Assembly: GCF_002076895.1 (NCBI RefSeq)
Contig: NZ_CP020465.1
Coordinates: forward strand, 3,844,001-3,908,000
From: Cognaticolwellia beringensis
GTDB taxonomy: Bacteria; Pseudomonadota; Gammaproteobacteria; Enterobacterales; Alteromonadaceae
Length of the DNA stretch: 64,000 nt
Direction: 5' to 3'
The first letter of the stretch is position 1. Every line of letters starts with the position of its first letter. Shown in pieces: positions 8,317 to 16,740 of this stretch. The translations under genes were made by a program, and so were the position numbers. The notes under the pieces are model-generated. The model was not told where the DNA came from. It made no database searches and worked only from the letters and a program-made list of their open reading frames with translations.

Positions 8317-9144
8317 ATGTTTAATACACTATTCAATAAAACTTTTAATAAAAAGTTAACCATCAACTTAACAGCGACATTACTTTTAGTAAGCCAATTA
8401 TCATTTGCCCAAACATCGACACAAATTGAACAGGTAAGTCGCTCTGTTGGTGGGACAAAAAGCAATATTGATTCCGCAAAATCAGAGGGTAAATCCCATC
8501 GGACCCTAGCATTTAAAGGTATGAATAGAACTGAGGTAACACTTGCTCGCCAACAAAAAGCAAAAGACCTTGCGTCAACACCTTCAACATCATCTTCAAG
8601 CCAAAGTGTTGTTTATAGTTCTAATTTTTATCACAGCTTTTCAATTTACACCGGCTATAGTCAACTTATCACGGATATTGACGAAGATGGCTATTATCAG
8701 ACATTTAGCGTTGCCTTCGATGCGGATTTATTATCACCAATGGCTAATGAACAAGCGGTTGTTTTTGCCGACTTATACCTAAGTCAAAATGGTGGCCCGT
8801 GGGTATTGTATTTCTCTACTGACGATTTTGTTATAACGGGGGAATATACAGACGATGAATTCGAGGTGGTCACGAAACTAGATTCTGGTTATGTACCTGA
8901 CTATTACGACGTGTTAATTGACTTGTATGAAGTCGGTTATAGTGAGGTGGTGGCTACTTACAGTTCAAATGACAGTAACGAACTTTATGCATTACCATTA
9001 GAAAGTAGTGACTTTGATCCTGAATACATTGAAGTCGAATATGTAGAGGTTGAATACTACGAAGAACACTCAGGGGGTGGAATTTGGTTGTTGCTTGGAG
9101 CGCTATTAGCATTAGGAGTGCGCCTCCTTAAATTGACAAAATAA
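8317..9144 (+). CDS. Choice-of-anchor H family surface protein with GlyGly-CTERM-like tail
   Basis: I choose the ATG at 8317 (275 residues; AAAGG eight bases upstream), which gives a clean signal peptide ending LSFAQ; an in-frame ATG at 8284 would add 11 residues. The middle is Ser-rich, followed by a beta-rich, Asp/Tyr-rich domain (about residues 95-245) with YSQLITDIDEDGYYQTFSVA and NGGPWVLYFST, the pattern of choice-of-anchor H proteins. The C-terminus is HSGGGIWLLLGALLALG followed by basic residues: a Gly motif, a transmembrane helix and Arg/Lys, as in GlyGly-CTERM tails processed by rhombosortase. The product is probably exported and cleaved at the Gly motif; its binding target is unknown. 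Confidence 0.8.
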   Translation: MFNTLFNKTFNKKLTINLTATLLLVSQLSFAQTSTQIEQVSRSVGGTKSNIDSAKSEGKSHRTLAFKGMNRTEVTLARQQKAKDLASTPSTSSSSQSVVYSSNFYHSFSIYTGYSQLITDIDEDGYYQTFSVAFDADLLSPMANEQAVVFADLYLSQNGGPWVLYFSTDDFVITGEYTDDEFEVVTKLDSGYVPDYYDVLIDLYEVGYSEVVATYSSNDSNELYALPLESSDFDPEYIEVEYVEVEYYEEHSGGGIWLLLGALLALGVRLLKLTK

Positions 9145-9296
9145 CAATAATTTAAGTTATTTAAGGTTATATAATTATGACTCCCGTCGAGGGCCATACC
9201 ACTGTATGGGAATATAATTTGACCTGATTTCAACTATCCTGATATGGTGAACCGATAAAAATAACAAAAAATCGTACCATCTATGAGGGACTCTAC

Positions 9297-9947
9297 ATGT
9301 CATCAGAAGTCATTGGCAAAAGTAATGTCGAGATAAAAGCCGCTTATCTATCAGCTCAAGACTTGAAATTAGCCGCATCGTTGTTATACCAAGCTTATCA
9401 TGACGATCCGGTATTTCTTGAAATATTTGCATCTGATAAAAGTGATTACGAACAACGTCTACGTGCAGCTATTCGTGAAGAGCTAAATGCTTTTTGGCAA
9501 GCAAAACAGCCAATGGTAGGTTTGTACTTAGGTGAAACGATAGTGGGCGTTGCATGTTTGAATGACCCCGAAGAAGGTGTTTCATCTGAGCGATTTTGGC
9601 ATTGGCGCCTGAAAATGTTGCTGGGTGCAGGGTATTTTAGTACGAAACAAATGATCGAAAAAGAAAAGGTTGTTTTAACGTCGGTCCCATTGAAAAAATT
9701 TCATATGTTATCTTTTATTGCTATACACCCTTTACATCAACATCATGGTTTTGGCCATTATTTAATGGCGGCCGTAAATTCTATTTTGGCAGAACATAAA
9801 GATAGTGAAGGTGTTGCTGTTTATGCTACGAGTAAAAAATATAAAGCCTTCTTTAAAGATGTGAACTATCAGTTCATTAAAGAGGTTGCGGTGGGTAATG
9901 TATCGGGTTCTTTGATGGTTTATTATCGAGAAACAGCCGAAAATTAA
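9297..9947 (+). CDS. GNAT family N-acetyltransferase
   Basis: A 216-residue acetyltransferase. The GNAT core lies around residues 70-200: VGLYLGETIVGVACL (strand before the acetyl-CoA site), then SFIAIHPLHQHHGFGHYLMAAVN near residues 139-161, which carries the acetyl-CoA pyrophosphate loop (Q/HxxGxG/H type). The C-terminal SKKYKAFFKDVNYQFIKEV resembles the usual end of the domain. GAGGGAC seven bases upstream supports the ATG. The acceptor substrate cannot be inferred. It is probably monocistronic and precedes the SMR exporter gene by about 95 bp. Confidence 0.88.
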   Translation: MSSEVIGKSNVEIKAAYLSAQDLKLAASLLYQAYHDDPVFLEIFASDKSDYEQRLRAAIREELNAFWQAKQPMVGLYLGETIVGVACLNDPEEGVSSERFWHWRLKMLLGAGYFSTKQMIEKEKVVLTSVPLKKFHMLSFIAIHPLHQHHGFGHYLMAAVNSILAEHKDSEGVAVYATSKKYKAFFKDVNYQFIKEVAVGNVSGSLMVYYRETAEN

Positions 9948-10043
9948 TCATTAGCCGTTTCAGCTCAATTTTCTGCAGTAAAGTAACATTACACTAGTAT
10001 ATAATTATCCTTTTATAATATTTATTATTTCAAGGGAATGATT

Positions 10044-10373
10044 ATGGGTTACTGGTATTTAGCGTTAGCAATTGGTTCTGAAGTTATAGCGACAATGGCG
10101 CTTAAAGAGTCAGATGGTTTTTCTCATGCTACTTCTAGTACCGTTTGTGTTATTGGTTATGCTGCAGCATTCTATTTTCTGTCCTTAGTCCTCAAAACTG
10201 TGCCCATAGGTGTTGCTTATGCTATATGGGCAGGGATGGGAATTGTCTTAATTGCAGCCATTAGTGCTGTTTTATATGAAGAAACTCCAGACTTTCCAGC
10301 GTTAATAGGTATGTTTTTAATTATATTAGGTGTAATAATTATTAACGTCTTTTCAAAAACAGTGGGTCATTAA
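10044..10373 (+). CDS. SMR family multidrug/quaternary ammonium exporter
   Basis: A 109-residue inner-membrane protein with four transmembrane helices. It has the Small Multidrug Resistance hallmarks: the conserved Glu in helix 1 (AIGSEVIATMALKESDGF, Glu about residue 13), the PIGVAYAIWAGMGIV helix 3 motif and the helix 4 end LIILGVIIINVFS. SMR proteins work as antiparallel dimers exchanging protons for cationic compounds. I choose the ATG at 10044, not 10038, because AAGGGA is then correctly spaced. EmrE-type and guanidinium (Gdx)-type members cannot be separated confidently by eye; no riboswitch is visible upstream. Confidence 0.92.
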   Translation: MGYWYLALAIGSEVIATMALKESDGFSHATSSTVCVIGYAAAFYFLSLVLKTVPIGVAYAIWAGMGIVLIAAISAVLYEETPDFPALIGMFLIILGVIIINVFSKTVGH

Positions 10374-10492
10374 TCTAGCAACAATATTATATTATTTCGT
10401 CAAATTTAGTGTTGATGGTAAACACCAACCAAACACTACTTCGAATAACACTTTCTAACTAATTTTATAATTGCCTAAATGCACCCAAACAA

Positions 10493-10510
10493 TGTAAGAC
10501 ATATCTTACA
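10493..10510. promoter_or_regulatory. GacA/UvrY box upstream of the CsrB-type RNA
   Basis: The sequence is TGTAAG-ACATAT-CTTACA, an exact match to the published GacA-box consensus TGTAAG-N6-CTTACA. It lies in a 12-bp perfect inverted repeat (10488-10499 / 10504-10515), centred about 180 bp before the inferred transcription start, similar to the far-upstream UvrY sites of csrB in other gammaproteobacteria. It implies control by a BarA/UvrY (GacS/GacA) system encoded elsewhere. Confidence 0.88.
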
Positions 10511-10644
10511 TTGTTGTGAGAGATAATGTTTTAGATGTATGTATATATCCTCATGAATAATTTAAGTCATTGTTTTATAACTTTTTATTTTTAAATTGTT
10601 TGTTGGGGCGTTTTTTATACTTAAATTATTAAAAATCACCTGCT

Positions 10645-10674
10645 TTGAAAAGTTTGCATTTAGTCTACTATTAT
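10645..10674 (+). promoter_or_regulatory. Sigma-70 promoter of the CsrB-type RNA
   Basis: A TTGAAA -35 (10645-10650) and TATTAT -10 (10669-10674) separated by 18 bp. The expected start is near 10680-10682, just before the first GGA motif. Confidence 0.7.
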
Positions 10675-10679
10675 ACCTG

Positions 10680-10983
10680 TCAGGAAGACAAAGGGATTAC
10701 GAATAACGGTATGGATATACCAACAGGATGCTTAGGTTAGCAAAGAGATTGGATGTCTCGCAAGGATAGAAGGAAAAAATTGTCACGGAATGATCGTCAG
10801 GATGATGAATATAGACAATTGATGTAACTAGGATAGTTACTTTTATGGATAATGTGGACAGCAAATGGTTTGCTAGGAAAGGCTAGGGACAGCTCTTTAT
10901 GGATGAAACGGGATCATTATATAGTTATGCAGGATGCACATAAGCTAGTTATAGAAATGCGGTTCTTTGAACCGCTTTTTTTT
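10680..10983 (+). ncRNA. csrB: CsrB-type small RNA sequestering CsrA
   Basis: There is no open frame here, but 17 GGA triplets occur in about 260 bases (many as AGGA, AUGGA or CAGGAUG), the repeated CsrA-binding motif of CsrB/CsrC/RsmZ RNAs. The molecule ends in a textbook terminator. A perfect GacA box and a good promoter lie upstream. The expected length is about 300 nt. Position also supports the call: E. coli csrB sits between syd and yqcC-truC next to queF, and here queF, syd and truC flank the locus at greater distance. The RNA should titrate CsrA and so relieve repression of many mRNAs for carbon storage, motility and surface growth. Confidence 0.92.
10959..10983 (+). terminator. Terminator of the CsrB-type RNA
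   Basis: A 7-bp GC-rich stem GCGGTTC / GAACCGC with a TTT loop, followed by eight T. Confidence 0.93.
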
Positions 10984-11194
10984 GCCTAAAATTTGCTAAA
11001 CTCCCCCCTAAAAATGCCTGGATGAATATACTCATCGCAATAATCGTCAGTGCTTCTCAACTGTTTAAAGCAACTAACTACAGCGTTGTATATGTACTAC
11101 CAATCTCATTAATTTCTAAACATTTATACTGTTTGTTTCCCCAGCGTATAACGTTGGCCTTGTCAGTTAATTTATTACCATTAGACGTGTTTGA

Positions 11195-12319
11195 TCAATA
11201 ATCAATTAAATTGGCATAAAAAGCTGATTTTCCTAAGGTTGCTTGGCTACCTTTTAGTGAAAAGCTGTAGCCGCAAAGAGAGAAGTTGTTTTTAAAAGCG
11301 ATATTTTTAATTAATGCTTTCGTGTCTAATGGCGAAAAGTAGGCATAAAAACCACTATCTATTGCGCTAACACGATAGGTTCTAATGGCAGCTTCTTTAT
11401 TAAATGCAATCTCTTGACAGCTTTTATCGCCCTGAGCAGTACCTAGGGTCCATGTGTCTTGATTATCTAATACATTGGCTGGCCAGTGGATAACAATCGC
11501 GTTTTCAGCGGCTATCATGATGGAAAAGTTGTCTTGTAGTGTTAGTTTATGTTGAAAGCTTGCTTTTGCTTTTGCTTCTGATGCTTCGCTTATTTTCTCA
11601 TTTTCTGGAGTTATTGGCGTTGGACTAGAAAACATAAAAGGAAGTGCCAAAGCTAATACCAATAATAAACTAAAAACTGAGACAGTGATTCGAGCATATT
11701 TTGTATTAAAAAGTGCTAATCGAATTGATTCGCCAAGCTCGAGTTTATGTTGTGCATTCGCGCTAACCTGGTTTGCTGCATTAGTTGAAGTTACATGCTC
11801 AACGTTATCAGTAAAACTTGTAGGCTGACTTTTAAATACTGATGGTTGATTAACATTAATGCCATTCATTGTCGGTTCAACACGTTTACTATTCTGAGCA
11901 CTAGTTTTTTGCTCTTGTTGAAAATCCGATAAATTAACTGGACCGTTATAACCTAGAATATAGCTGTTTTGGTTTTTACCTGGATAAGTTAATAACAATA
12001 ATGCGAAGAAAAAAGGAATTAATAATAACCAATAGGCACTGGTAAGCCCGGTAAAAATAATAATTAAGCCTGTTACTAAAAAGCTGCCTGCAGGGGCTAG
12101 GAGTAAATTGCTATGAAATTTTGCATCATTGAGTCGGCGTCTAGCCGTTGCTAAAGATATGGATGAGCATAATAGTAGTATGGAAATAGTGCCTACTTTA
12201 AAGTCAGTAAAGCTCTCATTGAGCATAATAAAAGCAAGAACGATTGAAAAATTAATTACAGTAAAACGTGGTCGGTTATCAAAACCGTGCCAGCAAAATA
12301 GTGACTTGATAAGTTGCAC
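11195..12319 (-). CDS. DUF805 family membrane protein with C-terminal periplasmic domain
   Basis: A 374-residue protein. The N-terminal DUF805 domain (1-125) starts SLFCWHGFDNRPRF, has about four hydrophobic segments and carries the DUF805-like ISLATARRRLNDAKFHSNLLL between them. A polar linker (130-195) follows, then a transmembrane helix (SVFSLLLVLALALPFMFSS, about 213-231) and a ~140-residue C-terminal domain with two Cys (SCQEIAF and LCGYSF) that could pair outside the cytoplasm. The function of DUF805 is unknown. It stands alone, downstream of the CsrB-type RNA and convergent with it. Confidence 0.82.
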   Translation of the reverse strand: MQLIKSLFCWHGFDNRPRFTVINFSIVLAFIMLNESFTDFKVGTISILLLCSSISLATARRRLNDAKFHSNLLLAPAGSFLVTGLIIIFTGLTSAYWLLLIPFFFALLLLTYPGKNQNSYILGYNGPVNLSDFQQEQKTSAQNSKRVEPTMNGINVNQPSVFKSQPTSFTDNVEHVTSTNAANQVSANAQHKLELGESIRLALFNTKYARITVSVFSLLLVLALALPFMFSSPTPITPENEKISEASEAKAKASFQHKLTLQDNFSIMIAAENAIVIHWPANVLDNQDTWTLGTAQGDKSCQEIAFNKEAAIRTYRVSAIDSGFYAYFSPLDTKALIKNIAFKNNFSLCGYSFSLKGSQATLGKSAFYANLIDY

Positions 12320-12362
12320 AAAACCTCCGGAAATCAGTTGGTTGTATCGAATTGGATACTAG

Positions 12363-12674
12363 TTTTAAAAATATGAGAATAAAAATCCAATGAGAATGGG
12401 CAAGGGTAACCAATTTTTCCTGTAAAGTCAGTCTATCTAAGAGATTTGTTTATTCATATATAGCCATTTATCGGTTAATGAACCGCATTTTTATGGTCAT
12501 CGTAAAACTATAGAGTTTAATCCCAATATTACTTATTATCTGCTCATTGTTACTGATTAAAATAATCAAATACTACATTAATGATTCGCTATTTCTACAC
12601 TTAAAGTAGGAGACTAATTTTATGAAATTTGTGTTAGTAATGATATTTCATAAATCAAAGGGATAATTAAAATG
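12363..12674. other. Intergenic region, nothing recognised
   Basis: AT-rich spacer between the DUF805 gene start and the DUF3301 terminator. Only a 14-codon open frame (near 12622) with no support is present. The DUF805 promoter is expected near 12363-12450. Confidence 0.5.
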
Positions 12675-12701
12675 AAAAAGCGACATTACGTCGCTTTTTT
12701 T
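12675..12701. terminator. Terminator downstream of DUF3549-DUF3301
   Basis: A hairpin AAAAAGCGAC / GTCGCTTTTTT with loop ATTAC, flanked by A and T runs, 19 bp beyond the DUF3301 stop. It can work in both directions. Confidence 0.85.
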
Positions 12702-12719
12702 ATGTCTGCTAGTTTATTT

Positions 12720-13019
12720 TCACACTCGGTATGGAGGCGTGTCGATATTATCAAGTTTGTAACCACGTAATGTCATTGTGCCATGATATGTAGATTCGCC
12801 ATCACCACTAAATTCAAAATCGAAGTCACTGATCCAGTGGGGTCCAAAGCGCTTTGAAAATCTAAACCGACTTGATAGGCGACCTATCGCCAAAAACTGT
12901 AAATTCTCTTGTTTACAATAACTATCAGCATGGGAGCGAGCGTACTCAGCAACTTTTCGCAAATATACGAAATACCAGAAGAGTAGCCCTATAAAAAGTA
13001 AATAGTAAATATTTTCCAT
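12720..13019 (-). CDS. DUF3301 domain-containing protein
   Basis: A 99-residue protein with one N-terminal membrane helix (IYYLLFIGLLFWYFVYL, residues 4-20), then a conserved cytoplasmic or periplasmic part. The family signature FEFSGDGESTYHGTMTLRG (about 66-84) and the final PPYRV are clear. No function is known. It starts 8 bp after the DUF3549 stop and is certainly co-transcribed with it; this DUF3549-DUF3301 pair next to truC recurs in related gammaproteobacteria. Confidence 0.9.
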   Translation of the reverse strand: MENIYYLLFIGLLFWYFVYLRKVAEYARSHADSYCKQENLQFLAIGRLSSRFRFSKRFGPHWISDFDFEFSGDGESTYHGTMTLRGYKLDNIDTPPYRV

Positions 13020-13027
13020 GGGAATGC

Positions 13028-14068
13028 CTATTGTTTAAAAAGTATGCCAATGGCTTTTGCCAAACTTGGGCTGCGTTTTGGAGAACGAATGGCTTGCAAT
13101 ATTACGGGGCGTATCATTGGTATTGCAACTAAATCTTTAAATATTGCCGAAAATAACTCGTAATCATTATCTTTTATCAACTGCTCTAAGTAGACAAAAA
13201 GAATATCTTCATCATTTAATACTGACCATAAACGACCCGCTATAATAATAAGAATTTCATCTTCTAGGGCATTATCTTTGATTAATGTAATGAGGAATTT
13301 CTGACTAAAGGGGTGTTGTGTACTTGATGCAAGTGCACGTAACAATGCAACTGTAGCGGTGTTATTTTTATTAACTTTATCTTGTTGATACCGTGTTATT
13401 ATTTGTTCTATAACTTCTGCTGGTAAAGTCATGTTTTCAAGCGCTGAACATAATGGTACTAGTACTTGTTCAGGCACAGAATTAATAGCCTTAACTAAAA
13501 TTTCGCTATTGTTTGCTTCATTTAATCGAAAAGAAAAGTCGGATAAACCTTGCACGCCAATCTCTTGCCAAGCATCCCATCCGTTCACCCCCGACAAGTA
13601 ACTTTGTGCAGGTGCATAAAACTTGCTGGCAGCTTGTTTAAGTGATGTTGATACAACACTATTTACTGCGGCTAATTTGTACTGCGCGGGTGTAAAGTGA
13701 TAAGGGTTTTTCTTAAGTAACGCCTCTTGTTGTTCGGTTGGATTTACCGTGAGATTTTCACCTAGTGCTTCAATAATAATAGCAATAAAATGATTTCTGG
13801 CACCTTGGTTTAATAAGCCACGCTCGTCTAATGGAAGTTTGATAAACCATAAGTAAGGGCTAGATGCTCGTTTTTGCCAAAATGCGATAGCAAGCAGTGC
13901 ATGACCTTGGGTAGGAAATGGGTAGGGAAGCTCGGCCGCTTCAATTTTTTCAAATTGTTCTTTTGATATTTTATCTACACGACGACCAATATCGAAAATA
14001 CGGTATTGAGAGTCAGATAAGTTCAGTAATGCTGATATTGAAGAAATAGTTTCCGAAGATTTACTCAT
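13028..14068 (-). CDS. DUF3549 family protein
   Basis: A 346-residue soluble protein without signal peptide or membrane segments, mostly helical by composition. It carries the DUF3549 N-terminus: SSISALLNLSDSQYRIFDIGR (14-ish to 28), PYPFPTQGHALLAIAFW near residue 48-64 and PYLWFIKLPLDERGLL near 70-85. The second half looks like helical repeats (ALENMTLPAEVIEQII, LRALASSTQHPFSQKFL). The activity is unknown. It is the first gene of a two-gene unit with DUF3301 and is divergent from truC across 360 bp. Confidence 0.88.
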   Translation of the reverse strand: MSKSSETISSISALLNLSDSQYRIFDIGRRVDKISKEQFEKIEAAELPYPFPTQGHALLAIAFWQKRASSPYLWFIKLPLDERGLLNQGARNHFIAIIIEALGENLTVNPTEQQEALLKKNPYHFTPAQYKLAAVNSVVSTSLKQAASKFYAPAQSYLSGVNGWDAWQEIGVQGLSDFSFRLNEANNSEILVKAINSVPEQVLVPLCSALENMTLPAEVIEQIITRYQQDKVNKNNTATVALLRALASSTQHPFSQKFLITLIKDNALEDEILIIIAGRLWSVLNDEDILFVYLEQLIKDNDYELFSAIFKDLVAIPMIRPVILQAIRSPKRSPSLAKAIGILFKQ

Positions 14069-14428
14069 AGAATAATACTGTTGCCATTAAAAGTTGCTAG
14101 AATTAAGTATCCGTTGTTTAGACGCATTATTATAGAGATAATAGCGTTTTAACTCCACCGTTAATCATTTATACCAATTAACAGAGGGCGCTTTTCTAAT
14201 GTTTTTTGTAGTGAACCCTTGATGTTTAATCACCGCTAGCAAGTACTGTATAATTACAAATCTTGTACAAGCACTTATGATAAGACATTGATATAAGACA
14301 TTGATACTTAATTGTAATAACAGGAATAGTATCAATGTATGAGTTATAACATTTACAACAATGAATATTAATGGCTGACGCTAAAGGATAGCTAATGATA
14401 TTCACTAATATGAGAAGAATACACTAGC
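14069..14428. other. Divergent promoter region with a 13-bp tandem repeat
   Basis: The 360-bp spacer between the DUF3549 and truC starts contains two perfect adjacent copies of ATAAGACATTGAT (14280-14305) and a nearby CTTGTACAAG palindrome. Both could be regulator sites for the divergent genes; no known box is matched. Confidence 0.5.
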
Positions 14429-15181
14429 ATGACAATTAAAAATGCCGGTACGGTAATTGTTGAAAAACCTGTATTAAAAATTTTATATCAAGATGAGTAC
14501 CTAGTCGCGGTTGATAAACCCGCAGGTCTTTTTGTCCATCGTAGCTTTATGGACAAAGATGAAATTTACTTTGCCTTACAGCTTCTTCGCGATCAAATTG
14601 GCCAATATGTTTATCCTCTACATAGACTTGATAGGCCAACATCAGGTGTTTTGCTCTTTGCTTTAACCCAAGAGGTTGCGCGTACAATGGGTCTGGCTTT
14701 TAGCGAGAGAAAAATACAAAAAACCTACTATGCGTTAACACGAGGACATTTGTTAGGTGAAGGTCTAATTGACTATCCGTTAAAAGAAAAACTTGATGAT
14801 TTAGGGGATAAAAATGTTAGTCGTGACAAAGAAGCACAAAGTGCGAGCACTAATTACCAGTCGGTTGCCATAGCGTCATTACCGCTGCCATTAGGTAAAT
14901 ATTCAAGTGTGCGTTATTCGTTAATTAAATGTCAGCCTCAAACTGGGCGTCGCCATCAAATTAGGCGTCACCTCGCGCATTTACACCACCCTATAATCGG
15001 CGATATAAATTATGGTGATAATAAGCAAAATCCATTTTTTGGTGAACACTTCGGTTTTAAGCGTTTAATGCTGATAGCTAAACAAGTCAGTTTTCTGCAT
15101 CCTGTTACAGCGCAGCCGGTGACGATTGAAGCAGAATTTGATTCACAATGGCAGCAAGTATTCAGTGAATTTGATTGGTAA
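14429..15181 (+). CDS. truC: tRNA pseudouridine(65) synthase TruC
   Basis: A RluA-family pseudouridine synthase of 250 residues that converts U65 of tRNA to pseudouridine. It has the catalytic motif PLHRLDRPTSGVLLFA (about residues 63-78, catalytic Asp in HRLDR), ILYQDEYLVAVDKPAGLFVH at the N-terminus, and the C-terminal RRHQIRRHLAHLHHPIIGD segment. It lacks an S4 domain, and its short length fits TruC rather than RluA/C/D. Neighbourhood with DUF3549/DUF3301 and with the csrB/syd/queF cluster agrees with TruC. The E. coli partner gene yqcC is not seen next to it. Confidence 0.92.
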   Translation: MTIKNAGTVIVEKPVLKILYQDEYLVAVDKPAGLFVHRSFMDKDEIYFALQLLRDQIGQYVYPLHRLDRPTSGVLLFALTQEVARTMGLAFSERKIQKTYYALTRGHLLGEGLIDYPLKEKLDDLGDKNVSRDKEAQSASTNYQSVAIASLPLPLGKYSSVRYSLIKCQPQTGRRHQIRRHLAHLHHPIIGDINYGDNKQNPFFGEHFGFKRLMLIAKQVSFLHPVTAQPVTIEAEFDSQWQQVFSEFDW

Positions 15182-15238
15182 CACTAAACACGTTTAATAC
15201 CCTGTAAATTTTGTATCTTCGAAGTTATCCCCGTTGAA

Positions 15239-15592
15239 TTAATTTGGGCCACTAATTTGCACAGAGTTAAAATCTTGAGCAATTAATTTACTATAACTGT
15301 GAGTGGGTCTTTTTGTTGTGTATTCACTTTTTATACTGTCATTGTATGCGTTGTTTTTTGGCCCTCTAATTTCGACCGCATTGACAAAGTATGGGCTTTG
15401 ATAACTTGCACGATGTGCTGCAAAAGCTAACATCATTTGTTGATCTTGTGTCATTCCACGGTTTAACAAACTCAGCATTAAATAATGGTCTGATATAAGT
15501 GGCTTTTTCGCAACGACTAATTTCGGTGTAGTATTACAAGCCGATAATAATGTAACAATTAAAATAGCGATCAATATGGATAATTTTTTCAT
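15239..15592 (-). CDS. Small lipoprotein of unknown function
   Basis: A 117-residue predicted lipoprotein with lipobox LSAC (Cys19) after a hydrophobic signal peptide. The mature part is polar, with MLSLLNRGMTQDQQMMLAFAAHRASYQSPYF near residues 43-73 as its only hydrophobic or amphipathic stretch, then a Ser/Tyr/Lys-rich tail. I do not recognise a family. It converges with truC. Confidence 0.7.
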   Translation of the reverse strand: MKKLSILIAILIVTLLSACNTTPKLVVAKKPLISDHYLMLSLLNRGMTQDQQMMLAFAAHRASYQSPYFVNAVEIRGPKNNAYNDSIKSEYTTKRPTHSYSKLIAQDFNSVQISGPN

Positions 15593-15837
15593 AAAGTTTG
15601 TGGTGTTTAAGAATACTAATTATCACTATCGCAAAGGTTATGCCAATTGTAATTTTGACTCAGTGTAGGATGTTTTTTCTAAGGGAGGTTTTTTGTTAAC
15701 TTTATGATTTTAAGTTTGATTTTATTGCTTTAATATTGGATATAAAATTTCGGGACTCTTATATTTATTGAGATATATTACAAATTTTTTTGGTGATTTT
15801 AAGAGATAGGTAATGTGTCAAAAAAATAGCACTTTGC
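15593..15837. other. AT-rich spacer upstream of the lipoprotein gene
   Basis: No gene seen; presumed to hold the lipoprotein promoter. It borders the dapD terminator. Confidence 0.5.
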
Positions 15838-15878
15838 AAAGCCACACAATAATTTATTAAATAAAATTGTGTGGCTTT
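15838..15878 (-). terminator. Terminator of dapD
   Basis: A 13-bp perfect stem, AAAGCCACACAAT / ATTGTGTGGCTTT, with an AT-rich 15-base loop, 17 bp after the dapD stop. Confidence 0.8.
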
Positions 15879-15895
15879 GTTATAAAATTAGCTAA

Positions 15896-16726
15896 TTACT
15901 CTTCAGAAACAGAGCGAAGCAAGGCATTAATACCTACTTTTGCACGGGTTTTAGCGTCAACTTTTTTAACTATAATCGCAGCATATAAACTATAGGTGCC
16001 ACATTTAGAAGGTAAGTTACCTGGCACGACTACTGAGCCTGCAGGCACTCGACCATAATGAACTTCGCCAGTTTCTCTATCATAAATACGGGTACTTTGA
16101 CCGATATAGACACCCATCGAAATTACAGCACCTTCTTCTACGACTACGCCTTCCACAATTTCTGAGCGGGCACCAATAAAACAGTTGTCTTCAATAATGG
16201 TTGGTCCCGCTTGTAATGGTTCAAGCACACCGCCAATACCAACACCACCAGATAAATGTACGTTTTTACCAATTTGGGCACAAGAACCGACAGTAGCCCA
16301 GCCATCAACCATACAGCCTTCATCTACATAGGCACCGATGTTAACAAAGCTTGGCATTATCACAACATTCTTACCAATATAACTACCGGTACGTACAGAA
16401 GCACCCGGCACAACTCTAACACCGTCAGCAACAAAATCAGCGTGGCTATAATCAGTGTATTTCATCGGAACTTTATCGAAAAATTTACTTTCAGCTCCGT
16501 CGATGACTTCATTATCCCAAATTCTAAATGAGAGTAATACCGCCTTTTTAAGCCATTGGTGAACAACCCATTCACCGGCAATTTTTTCTGCTACGCGAGC
16601 TGAACCATTATTTAATGCTGCTAATGCATCCAATACTGCTTGTTTTACTTCAACGGAAACATTGGCTGGGCTAATGTTCATGCGATCTTCGAACGCTTGC
16701 TCAATAATTGTTTGTAATTCTAACAT
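15896..16726 (-). CDS. dapD: 2,3,4,5-tetrahydropyridine-2,6-dicarboxylate N-succinyltransferase DapD
   Basis: Succinylates tetrahydrodipicolinate in lysine and meso-diaminopimelate synthesis. The 276-residue protein has a helical N-terminal domain, a left-handed beta-helix built of hexapeptide repeats (residues 105-215, for example [20 protein letters not shown] and [18 protein letters not shown]) and the DapD motif [15 protein letters not shown]. The second of two adjacent ATGs is preferred: it gives [13 protein letters not shown], matching the E. coli start, and spaces AGGA properly. It is the last gene after map and glnD, as in E. coli. Confidence 0.96.
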   Translation of the reverse strand: MLELQTIIEQAFEDRMNISPANVSVEVKQAVLDALAALNNGSARVAEKIAGEWVVHQWLKKAVLLSFRIWDNEVIDGAESKFFDKVPMKYTDYSHADFVADGVRVVPGASVRTGSYIGKNVVIMPSFVNIGAYVDEGCMVDGWATVGSCAQIGKNVHLSGGVGIGGVLEPLQAGPTIIEDNCFIGARSEIVEGVVVEEGAVISMGVYIGQSTRIYDRETGEVHYGRVPAGSVVVPGNLPSKCGTYSLYAAIIVKKVDAKTRAKVGINALLRSVSEE

Positions 16727-16740
16727 CATAATTCCTAATA

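Noticed and set aside
9194..9209. CCATAC-CACT-GTATGG hairpin between the anchor-H and GNAT genes
   Set aside because: Only a 6-bp stem without a T-run; too weak to call a terminator.
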